Source of the DNA: Actinomycetospora lemnae
GTDB taxonomy: Bacteria; Actinomycetota; Actinomycetes; Mycobacteriales; Pseudonocardiaceae
Assembly (NCBI RefSeq): GCF_028737315.1
Contig: NZ_JAQZAO010000020.1
Location: 1 to 64,000 of the forward strand
DNA length: 64,000 bases
Direction: 5' to 3'
Shown: in pieces, positions 43,075 to 51,134 of the stretch
How positions within the stretch are numbered: position 1 is the stretch's first letter
Layout of the letters: each line of letters opens with the position of its first letter
Program-made: the position numbers and the translations under genes
The notes under the pieces: generated by a model
Databases searched by the model: none
Seen by the model: only the letters and a program-made list of their open reading frames with translations
What the model was told of the DNA's origin: nothing

Positions 43075-43190
43075 GGGAGCGACGGAGCCTGCGGAGCTCG
43101 ACGATTGACGGAGGAGACGGAGCCTGCGGAGCTCGACCGTTGAGGGAGCGACGGAGCCTGCGGAGCTCGACCATTGAGGGAGCGACGGAA
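43038..43190. repeat. 69-bp tandem duplication overlapping the cutA 3' end
   Basis: Two consecutive 69-bp copies (43038-43106 and 43107-43175) differ at one base, followed by a partial third. Each contains two related 34/35-bp subunits sharing a 22-bp core that starts gacggagcctgcgg, giving four cores at 43047, 43081, 43116 and 43150. The first copy encodes the end and stop codon of cutA. Confidence 0.9.
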
Positions 43191-43268
43191 CCCGCCGATC
43201 GCTGACGGGATGCCCGTGACGAACGAGACCGAGCGGGCAGGGCGCCGCGACCGTTAGCCTCGGCAACG

Positions 43269-44474
43269 ATGTCGACGTCGGTGGGACCCGCGACCCCGGC
43301 GGCCCTGCGCCGCGGCGAGCCCGGTTTCCGCCCGGTCGCGATCGGGCTGTTCTTCGCGGGCTTCACGACGTTCGCCCTGCTCTACGCCACACAACCGCTG
43401 CTGCCGGCGCTCGTCGACGCCTACGGGATCACGCCGGGGGCGGCGTCGCTGTCGGTGTCGGTGAGCACCGCGGCCGTGGCGGTCGGCATCATCCCGGCCA
43501 GCGCGCTGTCGGAGCGGTGGGGCCGCCGGCCGGTGATGATCGGGTCGCTGGTCACCGCGGTGGTGCTCGGCCTCGCCGCGGCCGTCGCACCCGCCTTCGA
43601 GCTGCTGCTCGTCCTGCGGGGACTCGAGGGGCTCGCGCTGGCCGGGCTGCCGGCGGTCGGGATGGCCTACCTCGCCGACGAGATCGACGGCCGGCACCTC
43701 GGCGGGGCGATGGGCCTCTACGTCGCCGGCAACTCGGTCGGCGGCTTCGGCGGGCGCATCGTCGTCTCCGCCCTCGCGGACCTCACCGGTTCGTGGCGGT
43801 GGGCGCTCGGCGGGATCGCGCTGGTCTCGGCCGCCTGCCTCGTCGCGTTCACGCTGGTGCTGCCCGCCTCCCGCCGCTTCCGCCCGGCGCCCATCGGCGT
43901 GGGCGTCCTCCTGGGTGAGGTGGCTGCGCACCTGCGCGACCCCGTGATGCGCCGGCTCTTCGCGGTCGGCCTGCTGGTCATGGGCGTGTTCGTCTGCGCC
44001 TACAACTACGTGACGTTCCTGCTGCTCGGCCCGCCCTTCCGGCTGCCCCCACTGGTCGTCGGCTTCGTGTTCGTGCTCTACGCCGTCGGCACGGCCACCT
44101 CGACCCGCGCGGGACGGCTCGCCGACCGCGTCGGTGCCCGGCCGGTGCTGCTCGGTGCGGCCGGGGTCGCCGCGATCGGGGCGCTGGCGATGCTGACGTC
44201 GTGGGTCGGCGTCGTGGTCGCGGGCCTCGTGCTGCTGACCGTCGGCTTCTTCGCCGCCCACCCGATCGCGAGCGCGTGGGTCGGCCGCCGCGCCGAGCAC
44301 GGCCGCGCCGTGGCGTCCGGGCTCTACCTGGCAGCGTTCTACGTCGGCTCCTCGGTGGGCGGGACCCTCGGCGGCGTCGCCTACGGCCTCGCCGGCTGGC
44401 CCGCCACCGTCGGCTTCATCGCGGTGCTCCTGGCGCTCACCGTCACCGTGGTGTGGCCGCTGCGGTCGCGCTGA
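43269..44474 (+). CDS. MFS transporter, YnfM-like
   Basis: 401-residue major facilitator with twelve predicted helices. The loop between helices 2 and 3 reads SERWGRRPVMIGS, the MFS motif A; LLPALVDAYGITPGAASLSVS and RGLEGLALAGLPAVGMAYLADE are typical of the YnfM/arabinose-exporter-like group. Probably a proton-driven exporter; substrate unknown. A TAGCCT box ends 8 bases before the ATG and there is no ribosome site, so a leaderless message is likely. Converges on dnaB with three bases between stops. Confidence 0.87.
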   Translation: MSTSVGPATPAALRRGEPGFRPVAIGLFFAGFTTFALLYATQPLLPALVDAYGITPGAASLSVSVSTAAVAVGIIPASALSERWGRRPVMIGSLVTAVVLGLAAAVAPAFELLLVLRGLEGLALAGLPAVGMAYLADEIDGRHLGGAMGLYVAGNSVGGFGGRIVVSALADLTGSWRWALGGIALVSAACLVAFTLVLPASRRFRPAPIGVGVLLGEVAAHLRDPVMRRLFAVGLLVMGVFVCAYNYVTFLLLGPPFRLPPLVVGFVFVLYAVGTATSTRAGRLADRVGARPVLLGAAGVAAIGALAMLTSWVGVVVAGLVLLTVGFFAAHPIASAWVGRRAEHGRAVASGLYLAAFYVGSSVGGTLGGVAYGLAGWPATVGFIAVLLALTVTVVWPLRSR

Positions 44475-44477
44475 CCG

Positions 44478-45878
44478 CTATCCCCGCGCGATGTCGCTGA
44501 ACCGGCTGTAGTGCAGCTGGTGGGCCACGGTGATGGTCGCCGTGGGGCCGTTGCGGTGCTTGGCGAGGATGAGGTCGGCCTCGCCGGCGCGGGGATCATC
44601 GCGCTCGAACGCGTCGGGGCGGCTGATGAGCATGACCATGTCGGCGTCCTGCTCCAGCGACCCCGACTCGCGGAGGTCGGAGAGCATCGGCTTCTTGTCG
44701 GTGCGCTGCTCCGGACCACGGTTGAGCTGGCTGATCGCCACCAGCGGGACCTCGAGCTCCTTGGCCAGCAGCTTGAGCTGACGCGAGAACTCCGAGACCT
44801 CCTGCTGGCGGGACTCGACCTTCTTGCCCGAGGTCATCAGCTGCATGTAGTCGAGGATGATCAGCTTCAGGTCGTGGCGCTGCTTGAGCCGCCGCGCCTT
44901 CGCCCGGATCTCCATGATCGTCATGTTGGGCGAGTCGTCGATGAACAGCGGCGCCTCGCTGATCTCGCTCATCCGCCGCGCCAGGCGCGTCCAGTCGTCG
45001 TCGGTCATGGTGCCGGCGCGCATGTCCGCCAGGCGGATCTTCGCCTCGGCCGAGAGCAGGCGCATGACGATCTCGGTGCGGCTCATCTCCAGGGAGAAGA
45101 ACGCCGAGGTCAGGCCGTGCTTGACGCTTGCTGACCTCGCAAAGTCCATGCCCAGGGTCGACTTGCCGATGCCAGGCCTCGCGGCCACGATGATCATCTG
45201 GCCGGCGTGGAGGCCGTTGGTGACGTCGTCGAGGTCGGTGAAGCCGGTGGGCACGCCGAACGAGACCCCGCCGCGCGAGGCGATGGCGTCGATCTCGTCC
45301 ATGGTCGGCTGGAGGACGTCCTCGAGCGCGACGTAGTCCTCGGTGACCCGGCGGTCGGTGACCTCGTAGACGGCGGCCTGGGCCCGGTCGACGATGTCGT
45401 CGGTGTCCGACCCCTCGGCGCCGTGGTAGCCGAGCTGGACGATGCGCGTGCCGGCCTCGACGAGGCGGCGCAGGATCGCCCGGTCGGCCACGATCTCGGC
45501 GTAGTAGCCGGCGTTGGCGGCCGTGGGCACCGTCGCGATGAGGGTGTGCAGGTAGGGCGCGCCGCCGATGCGCAGCAGCTCGCCGCGCTTCTCGAGCTCG
45601 GCCGACACCGTCACGGGGTCGGCGGGCTCGCCCCGGCCGTACAGGTCGAGCACGCACTCGTAGACCGTCTGGTGGGCCGGCCGGTAGAAGTCGTCGGGCT
45701 TGAGCATCTCGACGACGTCGGCGATCGCGTCCTTGGACAGCAGGATGGCGCCCAGCACCGACTGCTCCGCGGGGATGTCCTGCGGCGGCTGCCGGTCGAA
45801 TTCCGGCGGCGCGGAGCCCGGTCGCTCCGGACCCCGCCCGGACGTCCCCCGATCGTCCAGCACCGCCACGACGGTCAC
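44478..45878 (-). CDS. dnaB: Replicative DNA helicase DnaB
   Basis: 466-residue hexameric 5'-3' helicase. The N-terminal DnaB domain begins PPQDIPAEQSVLGAILLSKDAIADVVE; the RecA-like C-terminal domain has GVPTGFTDLDDVTNGL, Walker A ARPGIGKST (233-241), SLEMSRTEIVMRLLSAEA, Walker B LIILDYMQLM and SLEQDADMVMLISRP. No intein interrupts it, unlike some mycobacterial dnaB genes. The GTG at 45878 follows ggaggg closely; a second GTG at 45869 is also possible. The gene lies downstream of rplI on the same strand after a terminator and a 570-bp gap containing DnaA-box-like sequences. Confidence 0.95.
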   Translation of the reverse strand: MTVVAVLDDRGTSGRGPERPGSAPPEFDRQPPQDIPAEQSVLGAILLSKDAIADVVEMLKPDDFYRPAHQTVYECVLDLYGRGEPADPVTVSAELEKRGELLRIGGAPYLHTLIATVPTAANAGYYAEIVADRAILRRLVEAGTRIVQLGYHGAEGSDTDDIVDRAQAAVYEVTDRRVTEDYVALEDVLQPTMDEIDAIASRGGVSFGVPTGFTDLDDVTNGLHAGQMIIVAARPGIGKSTLGMDFARSASVKHGLTSAFFSLEMSRTEIVMRLLSAEAKIRLADMRAGTMTDDDWTRLARRMSEISEAPLFIDDSPNMTIMEIRAKARRLKQRHDLKLIILDYMQLMTSGKKVESRQQEVSEFSRQLKLLAKELEVPLVAISQLNRGPEQRTDKKPMLSDLRESGSLEQDADMVMLISRPDAFERDDPRAGEADLILAKHRNGPTATITVAHQLHYSRFSDIARG

Positions 45879-46443
45879 TTCCCTCCGCTCGCCCCGGACA
45901 GGCCTTCGACATCTACACCCGTCGAACACCTGTTCTAGCAGTGCTCTCCGACAGCCACCGAGGTCCCGCCGGGCCGGCGCGTGCCGGCGGCCCGTCGGCA
46001 GCCGTCGCGACCGCGTCCCGGGGCACGCTAGGTGCCCGGCGATCGCCGCTCCACCAGGCCCTGGGGATGGAGTGGGGACAGCCCCGGGATCGGTCCACCG
46101 AGCACACCCTCGCGGTGGGCACACACCTGGGGACAACCTGTTGGCAACACCCTCATCGGTCTCATCTGTGCTGGTCAGGGGCCTGTGCGCACTGTGGACA
46201 ACAAGTGGATGGAGGCCCGTCCGGCGCGTCGTCCCGGGGCGTGTCGCCGGGGTGTTCACCCGCTCGCGGGGCGTGTCGAGCCGAGCGGCGGGCCCGGCTC
46301 GCCGGGCGGGCGCCGGTGGGTGGTGCCGTGGGATCGACGGGTGCTCGCGAGCTGATCGTCGGGTGGTCGTCGGGTGATCGAAGTACCGATACGGACGTCC
46401 AGTGTCAGCAACGGCACTTCGCTGACAAACCCCCGGACACACG
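45879..46443. other. Long intergenic region upstream of dnaB
   Basis: About 565 bp with no supported gene. It contains three 9-mers resembling DnaA boxes (46073, 46128, 46193), and short direct repeats of gtcgggtg near 46350. It should hold the dnaB promoter. No RNA gene was recognised. Confidence 0.6.
46193..46201 (-). promoter_or_regulatory. DnaA box (perfect actinobacterial consensus)
   Basis: TTGTCCACA on the minus strand matches the actinobacterial DnaA box exactly. Two weaker same-orientation copies lie at 46128-46136 (one mismatch) and 46073-46081 (two mismatches), 55 and 65 bp apart. They lie 195-315 bp upstream of dnaB. Confidence 0.55.
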
Positions 46444-46476
46444 TCGGGCCCGGCACCACGCAGGTGCCGGGCCCGA
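46444..46476 (-). terminator. Strong terminator hairpin after rplI
   Basis: Perfect 14-bp stem (46444-46457 with 46463-46476) and a 5-base loop acgca, beginning 18 bases after the rplI stop. It separates the ribosomal protein operon from dnaB. Confidence 0.9.
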
Positions 46477-46493
46477 GGTGGGAGTGCGAGCGG

Positions 46494-46943
46494 TCAGGCG
46501 CCCTGGACGTCCAGGGGAAGGTCGACCGCGACGTCCGGGTGCAGCCGGACGGTGACCGTGTGGTCGCCGGTCGACTTGATGTGCCCGGAGATGTCGATGA
46601 ACCGCTTGTCGAGGTTCGGGCCGCCCTGCGAGCGGACCGCGGCCACGACGTCGGCCGGGGTGACCGAGCCGAAGAGGCGCCCGCCCTGGCCGGCCTTGCC
46701 GGTGACCGTGACGGTGCCCAGGCCCTGGATCTGCCCGGCGACCTCCTTGGCGTGGTCGAGGTCGCGGATCCGCTTGCCCTCCTGGGTGCGGCGGATCGTG
46801 TCGACCTGCTTCTGCGCGCCGCGGGTGGCGACGATGGCCAGCCCGCGGGGCAACAGGAAGTTGCGGCCGTAGCCGTCCTTGACCTCGACGGTGTCGCCGG
46901 GGCCGCCCAGGTTGGCGACGTCGGCGGTGAGGATGAGCTTCAC
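46494..46943 (-). CDS. rplI: 50S ribosomal protein L9
   Basis: 149-residue L9. [36 protein letters not shown] is the universal N-terminal rRNA-binding domain; a long helix connects to the C-terminal domain with [15 protein letters not shown] and [12 protein letters not shown]. It binds domain V of 23S rRNA near L1. It is the last gene of the rpsF-ssb-rpsR-rplI operon, 11 bases after rpsR, and is followed by a strong hairpin. Confidence 0.98.
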   Translation of the reverse strand: MKLILTADVANLGGPGDTVEVKDGYGRNFLLPRGLAIVATRGAQKQVDTIRRTQEGKRIRDLDHAKEVAGQIQGLGTVTVTGKAGQGGRLFGSVTPADVVAAVRSQGGPNLDKRFIDISGHIKSTGDHTVTVRLHPDVAVDLPLDVQGA

Positions 46944-46954
46944 GTCGTCCTCCC

Positions 46955-47191
46955 TCAGCGCGCCGTCGACGTGTAGGGCAGCAGGGCCATCTCGCGCGAG
47001 TTCTTCACCGCGGTGGCCACGTCACGCTGGTGCTGGCTGCAGTTGCCCGACACCCGCCGCGCCCGGATCTTCCCCCGGTCGGAGATGTACTTCCGCAGGA
47101 GGTTGGTGTCCTTGTAGTCGATCAGCTGGTTCTTGTCCTTGCAGAAGGTGCAGACCTTCTTCTTCGGCTTGCGCACCGGCGGCTTCGCCAT
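46955..47191 (-). CDS. rpsR: 30S ribosomal protein S18, zinc-type
   Basis: 78-residue S18. It has the zinc-binding CTFC pair near residue 14 and GNCSQHQ near residue 49, so it is the C+ form; a C- paralogue probably exists elsewhere for zinc limitation. [23 protein letters not shown] is the conserved core. It pairs with S6 on the small-subunit platform, and the S6:S18 complex may bind the leader upstream of rpsF. Confidence 0.97.
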   Translation of the reverse strand: MAKPPVRKPKKKVCTFCKDKNQLIDYKDTNLLRKYISDRGKIRARRVSGNCSQHQRDVATAVKNSREMALLPYTSTAR

Positions 47192-47230
47192 GGTGTGTCT
47201 TCTCCTGAGCAGAACTGGGATGTGTGAGGT

Positions 47231-47797
47231 CTAAAACGGGGGCTCGTCGTCGTAGCCGCCGCCCGACGAGCCGGCGGCCGGGGCCGAGGCCCACGGATCG
47301 TCGGACCCGCCGTAGCCGCCGCCGGACCCACCGGAGCCGGAGCCCCCGGAGCCGTAGCCACCGCCGCCGTTGCCGCCGCCGGAGCCGTAGCCCCCGCCGC
47401 CACCGCCGCCGTACCCGCCGCCGCCCTGGCCGCGGGAGGCCTTGGTGACGGACGCGGTGGCGTAGCGCAGCGAGGGGCCGACCTCGTCGACCTCGAGCTC
47501 GATGACGGTGCGCTTCTCGCCCTCGCGGGTCTCGAAGGAGCGCTGCTTGAGGCGTCCCTGCACGATCACCCGGGCCCCGCGCGTGAGCGTCTCGGCGACG
47601 TTCTCGGCGGCCTGGCGCCAGATGTTGCAGCGCAGGAACAGCGCCTCGCCGTCCTTCCACTCGCCGCTCTGGCGGTCGAAGGTGCGCGGCGTCGACGCGA
47701 CCGTGAAGTTGGCGACGGCGGCACCGGACGGCGTGAACCGCAGCTCCGGGTCGGCGGTGAGGTTGCCGACGACGGTGATGACCGTGTCGCCGGCCAT
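47231..47797 (-). CDS. ssb: Single-stranded DNA-binding protein
   Basis: 188-residue SSB. The OB-fold (1-110) has [24 protein letters not shown] and [19 protein letters not shown]; a Gly-rich linker (GGGGYGGGG type) of about 60 residues follows, then the acidic tip DDEPPF that recruits replication partners. It is the housekeeping copy, by its position between rpsF and rpsR. The ATG overlaps the rpsF stop by one base (TGATG), giving translational coupling. Confidence 0.97.
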   Translation of the reverse strand: MAGDTVITVVGNLTADPELRFTPSGAAVANFTVASTPRTFDRQSGEWKDGEALFLRCNIWRQAAENVAETLTRGARVIVQGRLKQRSFETREGEKRTVIELEVDEVGPSLRYATASVTKASRGQGGGGYGGGGGGGYGSGGGNGGGGYGSGGSGSGGSGGGYGGSDDPWASAPAAGSSGGGYDDEPPF

Positions 47798-48114
47798 CAG
47801 CTCGCCTTGCCGCGGCGCCCGGCGAAGGCGGGGTCGCGGCGCATGACCTTGGTCCGCAGCACGGACTCGTTCAGCGCGAGCTGCCGGTCCATCTCCTTGA
47901 CGGTGGCGGGCTCGCAGTTGACGTCGAGGACGGCGTAGATGCCCTCGGCGTTCTTCTCGATCTCGTAGGCGAGGCGGCGACGGCCCCACACCTCGACGTT
48001 CTCGACCGTGCCGCCGTCCTTGCGGACGACGTTGAGGAACGTCTCCAGGGACGGGGCGACGGTGCGCTCGTCGAGGCTCGGCTCGAGGATCACGACCAGT
48101 TCGTAGTGGCGCAC
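47797..48114 (-). CDS. rpsF: 30S ribosomal protein S6
   Basis: 105-residue S6 from the GTG at 48114: [40 protein letters not shown] and [16 protein letters not shown] are standard. A GTG at 48123 would lengthen it by three residues, but GGAGGTGA lies 9 bases before 48114 and abuts 48123, which favours 48114. It is the first gene of the operon. The ribosome site is part of a helix in the leader structure at 48127-48169. Confidence 0.95.
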   Translation of the reverse strand: MRHYELVVILEPSLDERTVAPSLETFLNVVRKDGGTVENVEVWGRRRLAYEIEKNAEGIYAVLDVNCEPATVKEMDRQLALNESVLRTKVMRRDPAFAGRRGKAS

Positions 48115-48126
48115 GAGGACCACTCA

Positions 48127-48169
48127 CCTCCTGTGGGCTGAGCGGCCACGGACGTTCCGTGGCAGGAGG
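48127..48169 (-). promoter_or_regulatory. Candidate S6:S18-binding leader hiding the rpsF ribosome site
   Basis: In the transcript, CCTCCTG (48169-48163) pairs with CAGGAGG (48133-48127), which contains the Shine-Dalgarno. Directly inside is a hairpin CCACGGA/TCCGTGG (48162-48156 with 48152-48146, loop of three). The unpaired 3' side starts with CCG (48145-48143). A CCG bulge flanked by a stem and a hairpin is the reported hallmark of the S6:S18 autoregulatory motif. Confidence 0.65.
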
Positions 48170-48268
48170 GTCTCGGTCCTGTCAGGCTACCAAGCTGCAC
48201 GCGACGGCCCGCGAGGCCCTACCGGCTCCGACGCAGCAGCCCGCCGGACGGTTCCGTCGGATCGCGGC

Positions 48269-49300
48269 TCAGGCCGGGACGGGGGTGCGGCCGACGGCCG
48301 GGGTGCGCACGGCGTCGGCGTCGGTCGCGTCGGCGTCGGTCTCGTCGGCGTCGGTCTCGTCGGCGTCGGTCTCGTCCGTGTCCTCGGCCTCGTCGACCTC
48401 GCGGTCCTCGGCCGTGCCCACCGCGCGCGTCGCGTCGGTGACGCCGTCACTCGCGCCGGTCTCGTCCTCCGGCGCCGCCGCCGAGGAGACGGACGACGCC
48501 ACCGCGGCCTTGCCGAGCACGAGGCGGCGGACCGTGAAGGCCGCGACGCCCGAGAGCGCGAGGACGGCGATCAGCGCGGGCACGCCCACGCCGCCGTCGC
48601 TCAGGCCGTCCACCGGCAGCGCCTGGACCTGGCTCGCGGTGGTGACCGCGCTGGCCGGGTCGTAGCCGAGGTAGGCGGGGGCGCCGGCGCGCAGGCCGGG
48701 GAACGCCGAGCCGAGCAGCGCGTTCGGGTCGAGGGCGCGCAGGCCCGGCGCGGGGCCGGAGGCCGAGCGCAGGAACGACGAGGGCAGCGCGCCGAAGGCG
48801 GGCGCGAACGCCGGCGCGGCGGCCGCGGCCTGCTGCGGGGTCAGGGTCGGCGCCGGCGCGGCGGCGGCGGGCGCGGGCGTGCGGGCGGCCCGGGACGCGG
48901 AGGTCGGCGCCTCCTGCGGCTCGGGGTCGAGCACCGCGCCCGCGCTGCGGCTGAGCTGGTCGGTCGCCGGGCGCAACGGCGGGGCGGCCTGCGCGACCTG
49001 CTCGGAGACGGGCTCGACGACCTGCACCTGCACGCGGCAGAGGAGCCCGCCGACGAGCTTGGTGATCGGCTCCATGCCCCGGGTGACCTCGCGGACGATC
49101 GGCAGTCCGAGGTCGGGGATCACCTTGACGGTTTGGCCGGGCTCGGCGCGCACCGTGTCCCCGCAGCGCGCCTCGACGACGTCGTCGGCGGCCGGCGCGG
49201 CCGGCGCCGCCAGCGCGGACCCGGCACCGAGGAGCAGCGAACCCGTCAGGACGCCGCCGGCGAGGGCGGCCGTCAGCAGGCGGGGAGCACGCAGCGCCAT
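48269..49300 (-). CDS. Hypothetical exported membrane-anchored protein with acidic repeat tail
   Basis: 343 residues, unrecognised. It has a signal peptide (LLTAALAGGVLTGSLLLGAGSALA, cleavage after ALA), an exported domain with two Cys (EARCGD and GLLCRV) that could form a disulfide, an Ala/Pro-rich middle and a C-terminal membrane helix (VPALIAVLALSGVAAFTV). A cytoplasmic acidic tail follows, built of TDADE repeats from a 15-bp DNA array. It therefore resembles a sortase-independent wall or surface protein. ATG at 49300 is preceded by a weak site. Located between ponA/GT87 and rpsF, a place where mycobacteria carry a different small gene. Confidence 0.7.
   Translation of the reverse strand: MALRAPRLLTAALAGGVLTGSLLLGAGSALAAPAAPAADDVVEARCGDTVRAEPGQTVKVIPDLGLPIVREVTRGMEPITKLVGGLLCRVQVQVVEPVSEQVAQAAPPLRPATDQLSRSAGAVLDPEPQEAPTSASRAARTPAPAAAAPAPTLTPQQAAAAAPAFAPAFGALPSSFLRSASGPAPGLRALDPNALLGSAFPGLRAGAPAYLGYDPASAVTTASQVQALPVDGLSDGGVGVPALIAVLALSGVAAFTVRRLVLGKAAVASSVSSAAAPEDETGASDGVTDATRAVGTAEDREVDEAEDTDETDADETDADETDADATDADAVRTPAVGRTPVPA
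48314..48373. repeat. Four tandem 15-bp units in the acidic tail
   Basis: Four in-frame 15-bp units (gtcggcgtcggtctc type) encode the acidic TDADE repeats of the hypothetical protein's cytoplasmic tail. Copy number is likely variable between strains. Confidence 0.85.
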
Positions 49301-49472
49301 GAAGGGGACCTTTCTCCATCTGCCCGGGGGAGTGCCGGCGGAGCCCCACGGGGGAGCGGGCCGACCGGCGGCACGTGGTGACCAACGAGGAGGTCGCCCG
49401 GTGGTGACGCAGAGCCTCACCCGCCCGCCGAGCTCGTCGCCCTGCGACACGCCCGCCGGTGCGGACCCGCCC

Positions 49473-51107
49473 TCATCGAGGGACTGCAGTCCGCTCCCGC
49501 CCTCGCCGAAGCAGACGCCCGACGGGGCGACCGACGGTGTCGAGCACGGCGTCGGCGTAGGCCAGGCGGCGCGCCTCGTCGGGGGCGCCGTCGAGCACGC
49601 CGCCGTCGGGGTCGTCGAGCCCGCGGGAGAACGACGGGTCGCGCGGCGTGCGGATCGGGTCGTACTCGGGACGCAGGACCGACCGCACGACCAGCGCGGC
49701 GACGGCGAGGACCGCGACGTCGCGCACGATCACCGCACCGTAGAACCAGGGCGCGGGCAGACCCTTGGCGTCGGTGCCGAGGTAGTAGTACATCCGCGGC
49801 GCCCACACCAGCGCGTCGAGCAGCATCCACGCCAGCAGCGGGCGCCACCGCGGGTACGCGAGCACCGCGAGGGGCACGAGCCACAGCGAGTACTGCGGGC
49901 TCCACACCTTGTTGGTCAGCAGGAACGCCACGATCACGAGGAACGCGATCGCCGCGAACCGCGGCCGCCGCGGCGCGCGCACGACGAGCACCGCGATCGC
50001 CAGGCAGCAGACCGCGAACAGGACGGCGCTGACGGCGTTGAGCACCGTCGGCGGCTGCCCGGGCGCGAGCGGCCCGTCGAACCCGCTCCAGCCGGTGAGG
50101 CCGGCGACGACGTTGTACAGCGAGTCCGGGTCCGCGCCGCGCTCGCCGTTGAGCCGGAAGAACTCCCACCAGCCCGCGGGCGCCAGGTAGGCCACCGGCA
50201 GGTTGAGCAGCGCCCACGCCAGCACCCCGGCCGCGGTCGCCTGCGCCCACGCCCGCATCCGTCCCGCGCGCAGGCACAGGAGCAGCAGCGGGAAGAGCAG
50301 GAACAGCGGGTAGAGCTTCGCCGCCGCGCCGATGCCGAGGACGACGCCGGCCAGCACCGGGCGGCGCCGCGACCAGGCGAGCATCCCGAGCGTGGCGGCG
50401 GCGACGGCGAGCGTGTCGAAGTTGGTGAACGCATGCACCGCGACCAGCGGCGACACCGCGGCCAGCGCGGCGTCCCACGGCCGCCCGGGTCGCAGGCGGA
50501 CGAGCGCCCAGATCGTCACCAGCCAGGCGAGCGCGAGCCAGAACGCGGAGATGTCGAAGTAGACGACGACCGCGAGCCCGCCCGGGAGCAGGCCCGCGTC
50601 GGCGCCGGCGAGCCAGAGGTCCGCGAGGCGCGCGTTGGCCCACTGGAAGAACCCGGTGAGCACCGGGTACTCCATGTAGCGGACCTGCTCGCTGCCGTCG
50701 TCGCGGCGGTCGACCCACGAGGTCACGTACGGCACGCCGCCGACGTCGAGGCGCTCGGCGGTGTAGAGCGGGACCGTATCCGAGTAGCACATCGCGACGT
50801 ACTGGCGGCCGTCGCGCCAGTCGAGCTCGAGCCCGTCGTCACCCGGGTACTGCTGCAGGCACGGCGCCTTGGCGAACCAGGCGAGCGCCAGCACGACGAC
50901 CGCGAGCAGCAGCACCACCCGCAGCGGGGTAAAGAACCGCGCCCGGCCGGCGACGGCGTGCTCGCCCAGCGGTCCGCCGATCGTCGCCGAGAGCGACGCG
51001 ACGAACGGGTCCTCCTGGGTGGGCCGCACCCGCTGGTCGGGGCCGAGCGAGGCGGGGTCGTGGGTGCGCGCCCGCGACGAGCCGGAGCGCGCGGGAGCGC
51101 CGGTCAC
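49473..51107 (-). CDS. GT87-type (DUF2029) polyprenyl-phosphate-dependent glycosyltransferase
   Basis: 544-residue polytopic membrane protein with about ten helices. It looks like a GT-C glycosyltransferase of the GT87 family: an early extracellular loop with [13 protein letters not shown] and [16 protein letters not shown], then [15 protein letters not shown] and a conserved [14 protein letters not shown]. In mycobacteria a homologue lies next to ponA1 (Rv0051), as here. Such enzymes add mannose or arabinose units outside the membrane; the acceptor is unknown. It begins 27 bases after the ponA stop, so the two genes are co-transcribed. Confidence 0.85.
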   Translation of the reverse strand: MTGAPARSGSSRARTHDPASLGPDQRVRPTQEDPFVASLSATIGGPLGEHAVAGRARFFTPLRVVLLLAVVVLALAWFAKAPCLQQYPGDDGLELDWRDGRQYVAMCYSDTVPLYTAERLDVGGVPYVTSWVDRRDDGSEQVRYMEYPVLTGFFQWANARLADLWLAGADAGLLPGGLAVVVYFDISAFWLALAWLVTIWALVRLRPGRPWDAALAAVSPLVAVHAFTNFDTLAVAAATLGMLAWSRRRPVLAGVVLGIGAAAKLYPLFLLFPLLLLCLRAGRMRAWAQATAAGVLAWALLNLPVAYLAPAGWWEFFRLNGERGADPDSLYNVVAGLTGWSGFDGPLAPGQPPTVLNAVSAVLFAVCCLAIAVLVVRAPRRPRFAAIAFLVIVAFLLTNKVWSPQYSLWLVPLAVLAYPRWRPLLAWMLLDALVWAPRMYYYLGTDAKGLPAPWFYGAVIVRDVAVLAVAALVVRSVLRPEYDPIRTPRDPSFSRGLDDPDGGVLDGAPDEARRLAYADAVLDTVGRPVGRLLRRGRERTAVPR

Positions 51108-51134
51108 GCGACCCCGGCGCCGGGCCGGTGCCGG

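Noticed and set aside
43038..43190. CRISPR-like array
   Set aside because: The units are direct tandem repeats without unique spacers and overlap a gene end.
45879..46443. Chromosomal origin of replication, because of DnaA-box-like sites and a long non-coding stretch
   Set aside because: Only one perfect box and two weak ones, no AT-rich unwinding region, and no dnaA or dnaN adjacent. Kept as a regulatory candidate only.
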